Shown one piece after another: positions 48,529 to 60,558 of a DNA stretch of 64,000 bases. The stretch is taken from positions 4,216,001 through 4,280,000 of the forward strand of contig JAHRBC010000002.1 of NCBI GenBank assembly GCA_022702545.1, in the 5' to 3' direction. The translations under genes and the position numbers were made by a program. The notes under the pieces were generated by a model. That model was not told the DNA's origin. It saw only the letters and a program-made list of their open reading frames with translations, and ran no database searches. This stretch comes from Phycomyces nitens (Eukaryota > Mucoromycota > Mucoromycetes > Mucorales > Phycomycetaceae). Within the stretch, counting starts at the first letter, position 1. The number at the start of each line of letters is the position of its first letter.

Positions 48529-49937
48529 CTAAAGAGGGATCCCCTTTAGAAACTTGGACAATCCATTTATGAATCTGATTGTATAACAGAGCCAAGAAAT
48601 CTTGACTGTACTAAGCACAGCTTTGGGAGGACGCAGACGGGAGGGGTTGATGGGGGACAGTGGAGATTTCAGACGTAAGCCAAGGGAAAGGATTGCCAGG
48701 GACAGGCTCTTTCTGTCATTGAGGGTTGGTTTTTCGTTTGGACGAGAGTTTTTTGGAGTGGTAAGCAGTTGCAAGATCAATGAGGATTTGACCAGGATGT
48801 GGTTTGGGAGGGAAGGGGTATTGAGAAGTGGTTTGATCTATAGCACGTAGCAAAACAAGTAAGCATGGCCACCAATCGCACCACGTACCAAGCGTTTTGT
48901 AGGACCTGGGGAGGCAGTTGAGAGCATGGTTAATGATATGGACATCCTGTAGTGGGGGAGGGTCCAAGTGTCTTTGAAGATGCTGTACCATCACAGTTGT
49001 ATCTGGGCAGACCAGCATATGAGCCCAGTTGCCTTTTACAATGCCACATTTCCAGGCCACAGATGGGGAGGGAGGGAGCCAAGTGAAACGCCATTTAATC
49101 AGATGACGATGCTCCTGATGAGTGCAAGGCAGTAGTAAGACCGGATCCCAAACAGGTTTGCACAGACCTCTAGCAATGGTAATCAGGAGATTCTTGCTCA
49201 CAAGCTGTCTGTCAATTTCTTTTTGACGTAATTGGATATAAGCTTCTTTCAATGGGTCTTTCAGCCTGGGTTGGCTTTCTTCCAAATGTTGGACCTGTTT
49301 CCAAAGTACACTATGGCAAAGCTTTTCCCATTCCATTTTGGCTTTTGTAATGTCCAGCTGCGTGGTAATGGCGTTGAGCAAGGAGCCTGAGGGTAGTGTA
49401 AGCGCACGACAAAGAAATTTGGCTTGGAGAACCCAAAGTCGGGTATACATGTTGGGTAGAGCAGCCAAAGTGGCAATGTAAACCACACCTATAGATGTAT
49501 TAGACCATCGAATACATACCCAGAGGCAAGCATTTTGGGCCTTTTGCAAAGGAGCAGAATCCATTTGACCAGCGAGAATAATTGCTAGGCTGTACTCAAG
49601 AATGGGATGAACAAAAATAAGATAAGCCTGGATAGCTGCAGTTAAACCAAATGCAAACATATGAACACCCAGAGTGCCCAGCATGTGCATTGCTGAGACA
49701 GCCTTCTTCTGAGAGTGAGCAAATATTGCCGTTCGATCTATTCCATGGCTAGAGAAAGGAATTCCCAGGTATTTGAAAGTAGTGCAAGAAGGTAGATCGT
49801 TCCCATACAGAGTGAGAGGCAGATTAGGCAGGGGATTGAGGACTTCGCATTTGGATGGACTCTACTTATACCCAAGAAGATTTGAATGAGTCTCTGCAAT
49901 GGCTAACATTTTCCACACATCTTTAGGTGTCCCTACA
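48529..49937 (-). mobile_element. 5'-truncated LINE, RT C-terminal part (different lineage)
   Basis: The minus strand has a 324-codon frame (49690-48716) plus an in-frame upstream part broken by a stop. It includes SKCEVLNPLPNLPL, FKYLGIPF, AYLIFVHPILEYSLAIIL and QKAQNACLWVCIRWSN, the thumb and C-terminal region typical of jockey/Tad-like non-LTR reverse transcriptases. The RT catalytic core is absent because the copy begins at about 49937, the usual 5' truncation. An overlapping frame (48780-48529) continues beyond the stop at 48716. It is not close to the two longer LINEs in this window, so a second LINE lineage is present. Confidence 0.7.
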
Positions 49938-50282
49938 CTGCAAAAAAGTATACAATTTTATGGTGGAGAAATATCTGTAGTATTAAAGTACCATCATCAA
50001 TTTATTATTATTTCGATCTATATTTCTCTACTATACAAATATGAATGATACTATAGGGAATGATGCCTGGTCTATCAGAGAAATAGGTCTTTAGTTCCAC
50101 TTTAAAAACCTTTGATACCCCCCAACTTTTCTGTTATTAAAGAGGTCTAGTTTATTATATATTTTGTGTCAAGTAAGCCTTTATTTATTGTTTTTTTTTG
50201 TATTGTTTATTGGATTTAAATAACCGTGTGCCAAGATACTAAGAAGGAGTAATTATATGCTCATGGTTAACTATTTAAGAAG

Positions 50283-53200
50283 TTAAGGTGTGCTCTGGAG
50301 AGATTCTTCTAACTCGAGTCTTCTAATGTTTAAGGTGGCAATGGCTGCGATTTGGTTAGTGACAAAGGGAACGTCATTAAAAACATATTGAAAGTGAGCT
50401 TCCCATATAGCACCAAGGGTGCATCCCAAAACAATATATGAGAATGCTGTAGTATTGCTGACTTCGACTGACAGCAGAGATGAGGGGAGGAGGAGGTGGT
50501 CAAACGTGAGAGAGGTGGGAGATTCCAAGAACCGTGTTGTGACTTGCTCCCATATTGGCTTCTTACTGACACATGCCCAGAATAAGTGCTCATCATCTTC
50601 AAGTTCACCACATAGAACACATTGTGGGTCATCAACATTCGTTATATTATGGCTAAATAGCTGCTGCCTACTAGGAACCTTTCCATGCATCAATTGCTAC
50701 CAGATGGTGTAAAGTCTAAGAGGGAGATACGACTCCCAAAAATGATGCCAGTGTGCTGGTGATGCATGCGGGAAAGGAGGAGTGACTAGGGCGATGGATG
50801 GTCTTATGTGCGTGCATATCACTTTGGCAGAGAAGTTGCGGATCCTGGGAACCTCTGTGATTCCAGAGGAGAGGAATCCTCAGAAGTGGCGAGGAGGAGT
50901 TGGGAAGAAGGAGGCCATCAGTGATTCTGGGTCGCGTAGTGGGGAGACGGTGAGTAGGGAGAACCACTCCGTCAGTTGTAGTTCTCTATGATCCAAAAGG
51001 TGAAATAGAGTAGCTATGAAAGGCCTGGCTCGTCGTCATTCATGTAGATGGGTTCTACGTATACACCCAGTAGTGTAATCATACATGAAAGCATCACAAA
51101 TGCAGAGCTTTTCGCAGGAAGCAAAGATCGGTAGAGGGTGAGATGGAGAGAGAATAGTCTTGAGAGGAAGCTCTTGCACAGTGACCGGGTTTATAGCCGT
51201 CCAGTCAAGAGAAAGTGGTATGGCTTTCATAGCCCGAAATATTGTAAGAAATATACTGAAAGTGCTTATGTGAGGTGACCGTAGTTCAGGAAAAACCAAG
51301 GGGAGAAGTGGGTCACTTGTATTGCAATATTGTCGTATGAGGTACGATAGCAATTTTCCAGTGAAGGATAGTGGGGCTGTTTGGTCGAGCAAAGGAAGGA
51401 TCCAATGGGTTTGTAGTAATGAGTATTGTGTCTGAGGGTCCAGGACACCAAGGCCACCTTCATGTTGAGGACGAGTGCACGAGTCAAACCAAACAAATGG
51501 GTAACGTCCATGAGACAAAAATTTAATTACTTCCGATCGAATTCGGTTTATATCTGCATTAGTTATTGGGAGGATGCAAATGACATGCCATGCCCTACTC
51601 AGAAGAAGTGAGTTGGTGACTAATCCTCGACCAAGAACTGATAGGTTGTGTTGGGCTAAATGTTGTGTGTGAGTGCAGATTTTTGTAAGGACATCTTTGA
51701 AGGCAAAGGATAGCTGTGTCTTTGAGCTGGTGAGAGGGTATCTGAGATATGTAATAGGCTGCGAGCTATGGCTATTGTGCAATGTGTTAAATCAGAGGAA
51801 AACAAAGCACGGGCAAGAGTATGGTGAGACTTTGTTTATTGAGAGAGAAAGAATTTGTGAATAAGATGAAGACTATTGCTATTTGTATTGTGCGTTTATA
51901 TAGGCATTGAGATGAGTGCTGGTGATGATATGATGATATCATGTAATGTCTGTTCTCTCTACCAACTATTAGTTATGACTTGTTATTTTACTTAGTACTA
52001 TTAACCAGTGTGTTAGTATTAGTTGTTAGTGTGTCTTTACGTATGAATAATGTATTTGGAAAGGTACACTCTTTAGTGCACTTCCAGTAGGTTGGTTATT
52101 CAATATGTTTCAATATTGGTAATTTGTGTTAATGTTTCAATCTACGATTATGTTGGATACAACACCATGAAGTTATTTTGAGGTTTTGTAGATGAGAACT
52201 CCATGTCTGTTGCTCACGTCCAGATAAGAATACCGCAACTGTCTTATGTCAATTCATTCTAGCATTTGACGCGCGGCCATAGACCTGGAGCTGATCCATC
52301 AGGGTGTTGAGCTCATCAGGCATGTTCAAGAACACTACAACGTTATCAGTATATGTGAGGAACTTGATAGGCAGTGGCTCATCAACAGGCTGGGGCAAGT
52401 GAGGGAATCCATTTGAGATAGCAAATCCTTTGAGAGATTTGGTAACAAGAATCGTGTGGAGTAGAGGTTCAAGGGCTAAGTTAAAAAGCAGAGGGGAGAG
52501 CAGATCTCCTTGTCTTAATCCTGGTCCTTGTTTGACTGGGGCTGAGAGGTATCCGTTGATATTAACACAAAGTGTTGTGTTGAAGAATAGGGTGGTGATA
52601 GAGAGAATAAAAGTAGAAGGGAAACCAAATTGGTTGAGACATTGGTGCAAATATTCAGGGTGGACACGATTGTAAGCCTTCTCTTGATCAAGTAAGAGTC
52701 CTATTCCTGGTAACTTGTATTGTTGAGCCATGTCCATAATCAGTCTAGCGACTATCCCATTATCTGCAATGAATCTGTTTCCCAGAAACCCTGTTTGGTA
52801 TGGGTTTATGGTGTGTTTCATTGCTTTTAGAAGGCGTGAGGTGATAAGTCGAGTAAAAAGTTTTGCATCAGCACAAATCAGTGATATAGGTCTCCAGTTC
52901 GACAGCAAGGTAAGATCTCCCTTTTTTGGCAACAGGACAACCACAGACCGTTTCCATAATCGTGGAAATTCTTGCTGCTGAAGAGCCAGATTAAAGACTT
53001 TGACCATCAGTTCTTGGACAAATTTATGTTGGAACAACCAACGAAGAAGTTTGTATGGTATTCTGTCTACACCTGGGCTGCTACAAATGGGGGAGTGGTT
53101 AAGAGCACTTAATATGTCATTGGTAACCCATTCTGCCATAATAGGATTCCCTATATCACTAGGAAGACAACTGGAATCTGGAATATTGGCCAGCAATGAC

Positions 53201-54673
53201 TCTACAGCATTATCATCAATAGGTTCAGCAGCATACAAATTTGAGTAGAAGGTATGGGTGCATTTGACCAGGCCATCCGGAGATTTGATTAGACTGCCAT
53301 CATCCTGAAGGGCTACAATATGCTGTGCCTGTTGGCGCTTTTTCAAACAATGGTAGAAATATGCATTTGAATGCTCTCCCTGTTCGTGCCACTTATGTCC
53401 TGATCGGAGTGCAAGAATTTGGACATCAACTTTTTGTTGGTGGTCTATCTGCAGTTCAACATCAAGCAGCTGCTGATAGAGAACTGACAAGCGGTCTTTG
53501 TCCAAAGAGTTTGGAACACAGTCTTGCTCACCTGCCAGTGGGGTGTGGAAGATGTGGATATCGTCCTCGACTCTATAATCCTGTGTCTGGCTATTGTTTA
53601 TGTATTCCTGGGCAATCTCTCGATTGGAGATATGGTGTGTGCGCTGTGTGCGTGGGCAATTGTGTGGATTGCTTGAGTGACTTGATTGTGAGACATCTTG
53701 CGACTGATTGTGCAGCTGTGCTATTATAGCCGATCGTTGCTCCGCTAATATCTGCTGTGTTGTCTTGGCCTTGTTTCTAGTTTTTCAACTATGTTTGATA
53801 GCCATGGCTTTCAAATGAGCCTTTATCAGGTCCCATTGAATGTGTGGTGCTGTATTGGGAATCTGTGTTTCTGCGGCATCAAGAAAGTTAGCCATCGTGT
53901 TGCAAAACTCTTGGTCAGACAGGAGAAATGGATTGAATCTCCAAATTCCAGGCCCATGTTGAGTTGACCCAATTGACAGTTGGATACTGATACTGAGATG
54001 GTTTGTCCAGGTTCCAGTTATATATTTAAATGCTGGAGAGTGTACTGCTACCTGTAGGTCGTTTGTGACAAAAAGAAAATCGAGGGTTGATCCAGTAGTA
54101 AATGTCAGGAGAGGTGTACAGTTTATAGGGGTTATGGCATCAAACCAATAGTGGGACAGCCATTGAGTCCATGCTGCTGGGAGTGGAGGGGAGGAAACTA
54201 GTCTTGTTTTATAGTTTAGATCTCCGAGTAGAACGCTTCTTGGCAATGGGGGAGAACTAAAGGAAAGATAGTGGTCAAGAAGAGAGTAGAATAGAGGGCG
54301 CTGTTCTGGGTGAGCAGGTGCATAGATGACAAAGAAATTGAGCGGGTCACATAGATTGTTGACATGATGAACTGTGGCCATAAGTAGGCGACCGTCTGTA
54401 AGGTGTGGAGTCAAAGGAGTTAAGATGTGGCTCTATAAAGTATTCGGGATTAAAGGAAACTAGGCCACAGTGATGTGACCATGTGCTAGATTGAGCTTGA
54501 AGGAGAGTGGAGATAGATGATTGTATATTTTCGGTGTCTGTGTGAGATTCTTGGATAGCAAGGATGTCATATTTTTGTTGTCTTATGTGGCGGGCAAAAT
54601 GTCGACCAGAGGAGGTCAACATCTTTTTTAAGCCTCTGCAGTTAAGTGAGGCAATTCTGAGATGGTTAGACAT
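50283..54673 (-). pseudogene. LINE A ORF2 (endonuclease-RT), broken
   Basis: The AP-endonuclease domain starts MSNHLRIASLNCRGLKK and has AIQESHT, a frame change near 54400, then VIYAPA and LLGDLNYK; the usual SDH triad is TNH. A TGA at 53785 interrupts the linker, after which the same frame enters the RT: LLPKKGDLTLLSNWRPISL, YQTGFLGNRFIADNG, LLLDQEKAYNRVHPEYL and GLRQGDLLSPLLFN. The catalytic YADD is YTDN. A TGA lies at 52249, then the solo LTR, then the thumb (PITYLRYPL, SVLGRGLVTNSLLLSRAWHV) and, in shifted frames, the zinc-binding end CVLCGELEDDEHLFWACV. Not functional. Confidence 0.87.
51785..52164 (-). repeat. Solo LTR (380 bp) inserted in LINE A
   Basis: On the minus strand it starts TGTTGTATCCAACA and ends ATTTAACA, the TG...CA termini of copia/gypsy LTRs with TGTT/AACA inverted ends. 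It carries a TATATAAA box (51895-51902, minus) and an AATAAA (51835-51840, minus) in the right order for an LTR. The flanks CATGG and CATTG form a 5-bp target duplication with one mismatch. Removing the LTR and one flank joins TSW directly to HNSH in frame, as in the paralogue (ITSWHDRT). No internal retrotransposon sequence is present. Confidence 0.85.
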
Positions 54674-54675
54674 AT

Positions 54676-56058
54676 TTACTGCCCTGAACCATCAGCAACG
54701 ATGGTCTTGTGAACAGCTGAAGGATCGGGAAAGAGTCCTTGGGTAGGTTTGTTGTTTCGGTTTCTTTTACCATTTATGATAAGAGAATGGTCAATATCAT
54801 TTTTAAGCCGAGAATTGCGCCCGGTTGCCTTAGGTAGATTGGCCATAGCTCGATTTGACATGATGATATCTCCATCACCTGCTAATCTACCTTTTGTTTC
54901 TGTAAGCAAGTCTACTTCAATTGTGCTACTCTCAGTTGTGTCTTCTAGGCGACGTTGATGTTCTTCAATGGATGCAATCTTATCCTCAAGTGCTTTTTTG
55001 CTTTGCACAAGTGCCTCTTGCATTGCCGCGTTCTCTCTGACTAGGTGGGCCAATTCTTCTGTGAGCTGGCTGTTGTTATTATTATTCTCTGTTGAGGCAT
55101 AGGGAGTGTTGTCTTGACGTTGACGTTTACGCTCCTTCTCTATTGTTTCCTCAGGGCATTGTGCTCGTATGTGACCTGGCTTCTTACAGCCATAGCACAG
55201 GCGAGGGCTCTTCGTTCTCTTCTCACAGTTTGTTTTTTTATGGCCTTCTCCATGACAATAGTTGCATGCCACAGGCATGTTCTGCCACTTGGCATAAATT
55301 TCTTGTTCCCCACAAAAATCAATTTTGTGTGTTAAGGGAATGTATTCAACTCCTTCTCTTAGAGCAGTGTCAAGCATGACAAAGTCTTTGCCCCCAAACA
55401 ATTGAAACTGGGGGTCCATATACAATCCAATATGAATCACCTGTCCAAAAAGGCCCATTACTTCTTGAACCTGAGGCTCTAATTTATCTGCCCTGTGGAG
55501 AGGCAACTTATCAAGATGTACACGAAAGATATTGCTATCCCCGCCAAAGGTAGGGGTGGCTAATAGAGTTTGATGTCCAACAACAACACCCTCTGAGCAA
55601 GCCCTGGGCACATCTTCGATAGTATCAAAGGAGATAATTGCTATATTTCTATCTCTACGGTCTTGTCCTAGAGCACCTACTACGCTAGGGTACTGGGATT
55701 TGAGGGCCTGAAAGAACTGGGCAGCGTCTAAGCCACTATCAGTAATGTCAAAAACAACAGCATTGTCTTCATTCAAAGAAATCCACATTTGGTTTGCTTT
55801 TTGTTGAGCTAATTCTGCTTTTGCCAAGGCATCATCAAAAATTGTTACAGGCTTTCCATGAGCTATACGAGCCCAGTTACCAAAAATTGGAGTGGGTTTG
55901 GCAGATTGTGACAATGTTGACAATGAGATGTCAGTGGGTGAGACTGTAGGTGGGTGGGGTAGCAACCCATTAGGGCTATTCTGAAGTGGAATCCATGGGC
56001 TGTTGATTGTACTATGTGTAGAATCCGGCGGATTTTGTCGTCCATTTTTTATTGTCAT
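54676..56058 (-). CDS. LINE A ORF1, Gag-like zinc-knuckle protein
   Basis: An intact frame of 460 residues starting MTIKNGRQNPPDS. The N-terminal third is Pro/Ser/Thr-rich. The middle is an RRM-like or Gag-like domain (IFRVHLDKLPLHRAD...). Two CCHC knuckles follow: CNYCHGEGHKKTNC and CYGCKKPGHIRAQC. A coiled coil (LTEELAHLVRENAAMQEALV...) and a basic tail come last. By analogy it binds the element's RNA in the transposition complex. The ORF2 start (54673) lies just after its stop. It is the only undamaged ORF among the mobile elements here. Confidence 0.82.
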   Translation of the reverse strand: MTIKNGRQNPPDSTHSTINSPWIPLQNSPNGLLPHPPTVSPTDISLSTLSQSAKPTPIFGNWARIAHGKPVTIFDDALAKAELAQQKANQMWISLNEDNAVVFDITDSGLDAAQFFQALKSQYPSVVGALGQDRRDRNIAIISFDTIEDVPRACSEGVVVGHQTLLATPTFGGDSNIFRVHLDKLPLHRADKLEPQVQEVMGLFGQVIHIGLYMDPQFQLFGGKDFVMLDTALREGVEYIPLTHKIDFCGEQEIYAKWQNMPVACNYCHGEGHKKTNCEKRTKSPRLCYGCKKPGHIRAQCPEETIEKERKRQRQDNTPYASTENNNNNSQLTEELAHLVRENAAMQEALVQSKKALEDKIASIEEHQRRLEDTTESSTIEVDLLTETKGRLAGDGDIIMSNRAMANLPKATGRNSRLKNDIDHSLIINGKRNRNNKPTQGLFPDPSAVHKTIVADGSGQ

Positions 56059-57339
56059 TTTTGTCCTTGCAGTGGCTATTGTTTTTTTTGGCTTGCTGTC
56101 TTGGTTGTCTTTTGCCTTTATTTATTGTATTTTGTGCCATATAAAGCTAATCGCAATATTGCAATTTACAATCTATTCATATCCTTTACTTTTAACCTCA
56201 GTAACCCACTTCTTTAGATTGATAGCCTCTGTAACATGGGTTCTTTATGCTGAAAAGCAAAAGGAAATAGAATCTTTTAGACTGAAAAGCACTATATCAT
56301 ATGTTTACATATAAGCCTCATTTGTTTGTCGATTTTTAAAAAATAAATCGGTTTTTATTTATTTATTTAATATATATATATCTAGATGAATGCTCTAATG
56401 ATATTGAGACGGGCTGTGTTGGTTTATGTAATGAAGTGGTCCAAATGGTTAAAAGAAAAAGAGAATAAATATTGATCTCCTCTAACAACTCCTTAGCCCA
56501 AATATTGGCAATCAGCAGCTTGTTCTCTTGAGAAAGATGTATAAAAGAAAAGAAGTGAAGTGTAAGGATTGGATGATCTTTATTGCTTTCATCGTTTCAA
56601 TGTTTATATAAACATTTTGATAATAAATAAAATAACATAATTAGTATGATATTACTAAGCTATTGTTAAAATGTTGGGATAGATCATGCTTCTTTGGCTA
56701 GTTAATAATGAATAAGAGAGATAGATAGGAATAGATAAATGTTGTTGGGGTTCTTTGTTACAATCCTTATGATTTTCAATTGTTTGCTGCGTCAGACGTA
56801 GCAATCATGTTCTTCCCAAAATCATTACTTAACCAATTTGTTTACATAATTGATACAGGAAGATTTGGGAAGATATGATATGTTTGGGCCAGCCAGAAAT
56901 ATGGAGCTACACACAACGTGTCAATATAATAATAATATATATGCTATTTCTAGAGTATTGTTTGATATTTTGCATCTAGCAAGACCAACAAGTTCCTACC
57001 TGATAGATATTGGGTACTGTCTTGGAGGAGAATGGTGCTATTTAATAGTAATAGGAACAAAGATTAATTAAATAATTGTAATAGATCAAATTATTTGCTG
57101 TTGTACTTACAATATTGATACTGTGAGTAGATGTACTGCTTGATAGATTCATGAGAATATTTTAACATATTAGCTGTTGGTTGAGATTGTCTAAGAATTA
57201 TAAAGTTATTAGTATTCTGGATATTCATATACCCTAGCCTGGATTATTTGAGTATCCATTTCTAACTAGGGAATTTTGATCATAAACTTTTATTTTTGTT
57301 TTTATTTATTTTCTCTTTCTTTTTCTCATTTGATTATTC
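56059..57339. other. Intergenic, possible 5' UTR of LINE A; otherwise nothing seen
   Basis: The first part upstream of ORF1 could be its internal-promoter/5' UTR region. The rest is AT-rich with only short frames. No gene or repeat boundary can be fixed. Confidence 0.4.
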
Positions 57340-57523
57340 TCATATCTTCTAAAACTATTAAGAATATCTCCCAAAAGAGAACTGAACTTTCAGACTATCT
57401 GAAAGGCAAGATTGTTAGTGCCTTTGACTCTGGTACATCTATGGCTGAGATTGCACAGCAATATGATATTGACACATAGGGTACTTGGGTGAGTATAAGT
57501 AACTGGTTACGAGGCCACTTGTG
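57340..57523 (+). pseudogene. Tc1-like transposase HTH relic
   Basis: The frame reads KRTELSDYLKGKIVSAFDSG then TSMAEIAQQYDIDT, a stop (57477), and in the same frame WVSISNWLRGHL before another stop. This is the helix-turn-helix start of a Tc1/IS630 transposase. The catalytic part is not recognisable downstream to 58260, where frames are short and AT-rich, so this is an old fragment. Confidence 0.5.
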
Positions 57524-59148
57524 AGGAAGGACGCTCAAGTTATTTAGTGTTTATGGCTGGGTTACTAGCTAGCAATGGTTCTTATTCCAATTGGAGGTGT
57601 GGTAACAAGGGACAATAAACTACTGCTAAGAGGATACATTCTTGAGACAATAGATAAGCACTCAGTAAGGTTTAGGGATGTGTCAAATAATATTTATGAC
57701 TAGGTGTATGGGGATGAGAATCATTTGTCAAATAAATAAAATGGGAAAGTGATTTTAACGAGGTAACACTGGGAAAATCAAATATTTTTATATAAATCAA
57801 AATTAAAGATTATGTATAGGGAAAATCAATTTTCATGTTATTCACGGTGGGTTTTCATTTTGATCAACAATCCATTTTTATGTATACCGTTGAGGCCTAC
57901 CATCCCATCAACAAGTGTACAGAATCCCATTATAGATTCCTAAATTGTACGCCCAATACACAAAATGTTAAATCTATAGAGCAATTACAGTTTACTCTCA
58001 GTAATTGCACCCTTTTATATACTCTTGTACACCATCTATAAAGCGATTCTACTGGAACATACAGACCACTCAAAAGCACGGATTTAATATCCATTATACT
58101 GTTTATTTGACAGGGCATAGATACTACTCCAGCCACATGAAAAAGATAAAAATTGCTATTGCAGTGCTTGTAAAAAATAATGAAAACTGCTTTTACAGTG
58201 CTTAAAGAATGATAAAACTTGGTTCTGTAGCTTAGAAAGGATAAAAACTGCAAGGATAGACAGGCCCCATTTGTTTATTATTTTACAGGATCAATAGATT
58301 TGAAAAATTTTCAATTTTTGTTTATTTGATAAAATATTTCTTTAGCTAGCTTTTCTAAAATGCGATTCTCTCCTTTGATAAAACTAATGGTTATATTAAT
58401 ACTGTTTGATAGAAACTTACGATTAATCTGAAGCAAGACCAGTCTGCCTAATAAATGCATTTGAGATATAAATATAGAGGCAAAAGATAAATTATAATGA
58501 GTACTTGTTTAAATGCGATGATATGAATCACAATACTTATATTATATACAGTAGCACTGGATCATTTCGTAGTATTAAACAGCTCTGCACCAAAAACCTG
58601 ATCTTGTATAATGAGTCCATTAAACAGGACATGATATGCCTAGTAATATATATATTAAAATAAATAAATGATTTATTATTGATATTGTATAGATAGTTAT
58701 CTTTTTGCACCAAAGTTAAACTAGTGATTAATCTGTTTGTAAACATATTGAATATTTGTTACTAAATAATATATATAAGAAATTAGACAAGGTGTATATA
58801 AAGTATTTAAAGACAAAGCTTACCATGATCTTGCCATAAAATACAAATTTCAGTCGGGATGGATGTATTTAGCTATACTATATGATATGAGATGATGGTT
58901 AATAAATATAGACAAATATACATACAGATATTACTTTACCTTGGAATAGTTGAGTACATATGCCTATAACAAAAAGTAATGTTATTAAGAGTAAATAATA
59001 TTTTTTTTAAAAAGATACTAACCAAGCGTGAAAATAACCAGCAGTAGAAGAAAAAGAAAAATAAAGGAAAAGTAAATACTTTGTGATAAATGTTGGTTTG
59101 ACCCTGAGAAATAGCGGCTGATAAAATATATTTTCTTAAAGAAGCTAT
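57524..59148. other. AT-rich DNA between relics, no gene seen
   Basis: Only short frames. A string containing TGCAGTGCTTGTAAAAA near 58160 recurs about 35 bp later in related form (TTACAGTGCTTAAAG). The right end may include the 5' UTR of LINE B, whose boundary is not visible. Confidence 0.4.
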
Positions 59149-59169
59149 TTGTATCTATTGGTGCAGTTC

Positions 59170-60558
59170 ATGGCTCTTTCACCTAAACAACCAAATCTGC
59201 CAATTTTGACAGATTCACCCAGGGACACACCAACACTCTCGACATCGGCAGCCTTTCCCAATCTCCCACCGGCACCCCCATCACAATTGTATGGATCTAC
59301 ATCACCTACAGCTAATGGTGCACCCAATTACTCTCAGGTGGCCCAAGTCGGATACAACAAGAGTAAAACAATTCGCACTGCTGTGCTCATTGGAGACGAC
59401 GATGAGAATGCAACACCTCGAGTCTACCGAAGAGGCACCGCCAGCCACTCGGTTTTTTACCACTTACCTTTAGACTTTGCAAACCTAGACGACTTCCTTG
59501 GACCTTTGCGACAGTCCTATCCCCGTGGAATTGGGCGCCAGCTCAAGACAAAGACAGAGAAGACACACACTGCAATTGAGTTGTGTCTATCCAATGATGA
59601 CTACTGTAAACAGGCATGCAGAGATGCCATCCAAGTTGGTGATCAACAATTTTTGGCTACCCCAGCCATTTCCGCAGACTTGAAACTTTTCAGAGTGAAT
59701 TTGTCAGGTCTCCCAGCGGATGATTACGATGATATCGCAAAGCAACTCAGAAAATGTCTGAGTCCATTTGGTAATGTCCGCGAGACAGTAATTTATGAGG
59801 AAGGCCAACACCAATGGTTTAAAGGCAATGGATATGTCTATTTGGAGAGACCTGTATTTTCGACCAAGGTTTGGTCTCAGCCAACTTTCCAAATCCAGTA
59901 CTCCGACAACACCTAGATATATGGAACTTGGGCTAAGATGGGAGATCATTGTGTATTTTGTAAGAAAATGGGGCATATTGTGGATAGCTGCCTGGACAGA
60001 CGCAAAGAGACGCGTACATGTCATAACTGTGGAGTTGCTGGACACATCCAGATCCACTGTAACAGAGATCCTGCCACCAACCGTCATCAAAAAGTCAGAA
60101 TGAATGACAATCCTAAATCCCCAATTGACAGCCGTCCTGTCATCATCCCAGCAGTAATCCTCAAACAGGCACAGCAAGTGGCCCTGGAGAAAGCTGAAGT
60201 AACAAGAAAGTTAGAGGCCCAGCACATTATCGAACAACAATTGAAGGCAGAAGCCAATCGGATCGCTTCCGAACAACAAGCCACTGAAGATGCATTCAAG
60301 GCCAGTTTGCTCGATGATGAAGATGATGATCCAGCCCCAATTGACTTGGAAAACAATATTGAGACTACCTACCCTCTCATTATTGACCATCAGCCAATAT
60401 CTCCAGATGTTGAAATGATAGAGGTTGACAAGGAAAAAGAAACCAAGAAGACCAAACAGCAGATCCGAAAGGATCTTTTACAAGAGGAAGCCAAGAAAAA
60501 CATTCTCCCCGCAGGCTCTAAGTGCAATGGAAAAACACTCACTACCAAATATGAATAA
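59170..60558 (+). pseudogene. LINE B ORF1, zinc-knuckle protein with one nonsense codon
   Basis: The frame starts MALSPKQPNLPILTDSP (an ATG at 59149 is in frame but seven codons earlier and less likely). It runs through an RNA-binding-like middle (LFRVNLSGLPADDYDD) to a TAG at 59914, then continues in the same frame into two CCHC knuckles, CVFCKKMGHIVDSC and CHNCGVAGHIQIHC, a coiled coil and an acidic stretch. LINE A has Glu at the TAG position (GEQEIYAKW against DNT-stop-IYGTW), so GAG to TAG is likely. Total about 462 codons. Confidence 0.85.

Larger units (their letters stand above)
50191..56058 (-). mobile_element. LINE element A, near full length, inactivated
   Basis: It reads from ORF1 (start 56058) to a 3' end with CCAATAAACAATAC and an A-run (T-run at 50191-50199 on the plus strand). 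Order: ORF1 with two zinc knuckles, ORF2 with AP endonuclease, reverse transcriptase and a C-terminal Cys/His domain, then a short 3' UTR. A 380-bp solo LTR interrupts ORF2. The 5' UTR boundary is not visible. The paralogue at 59149-64000 shares the same layout. Confidence 0.88.

Noticed and set aside
53325..53729. Plus-strand Cys-rich 134-codon frame
   Set aside because: Antisense of the LINE A linker/RT region.
59145..59327. Minus-strand Gly-rich frame at the start of LINE B
   Set aside because: Antisense of ORF1's Pro/Ser-rich N-terminus.
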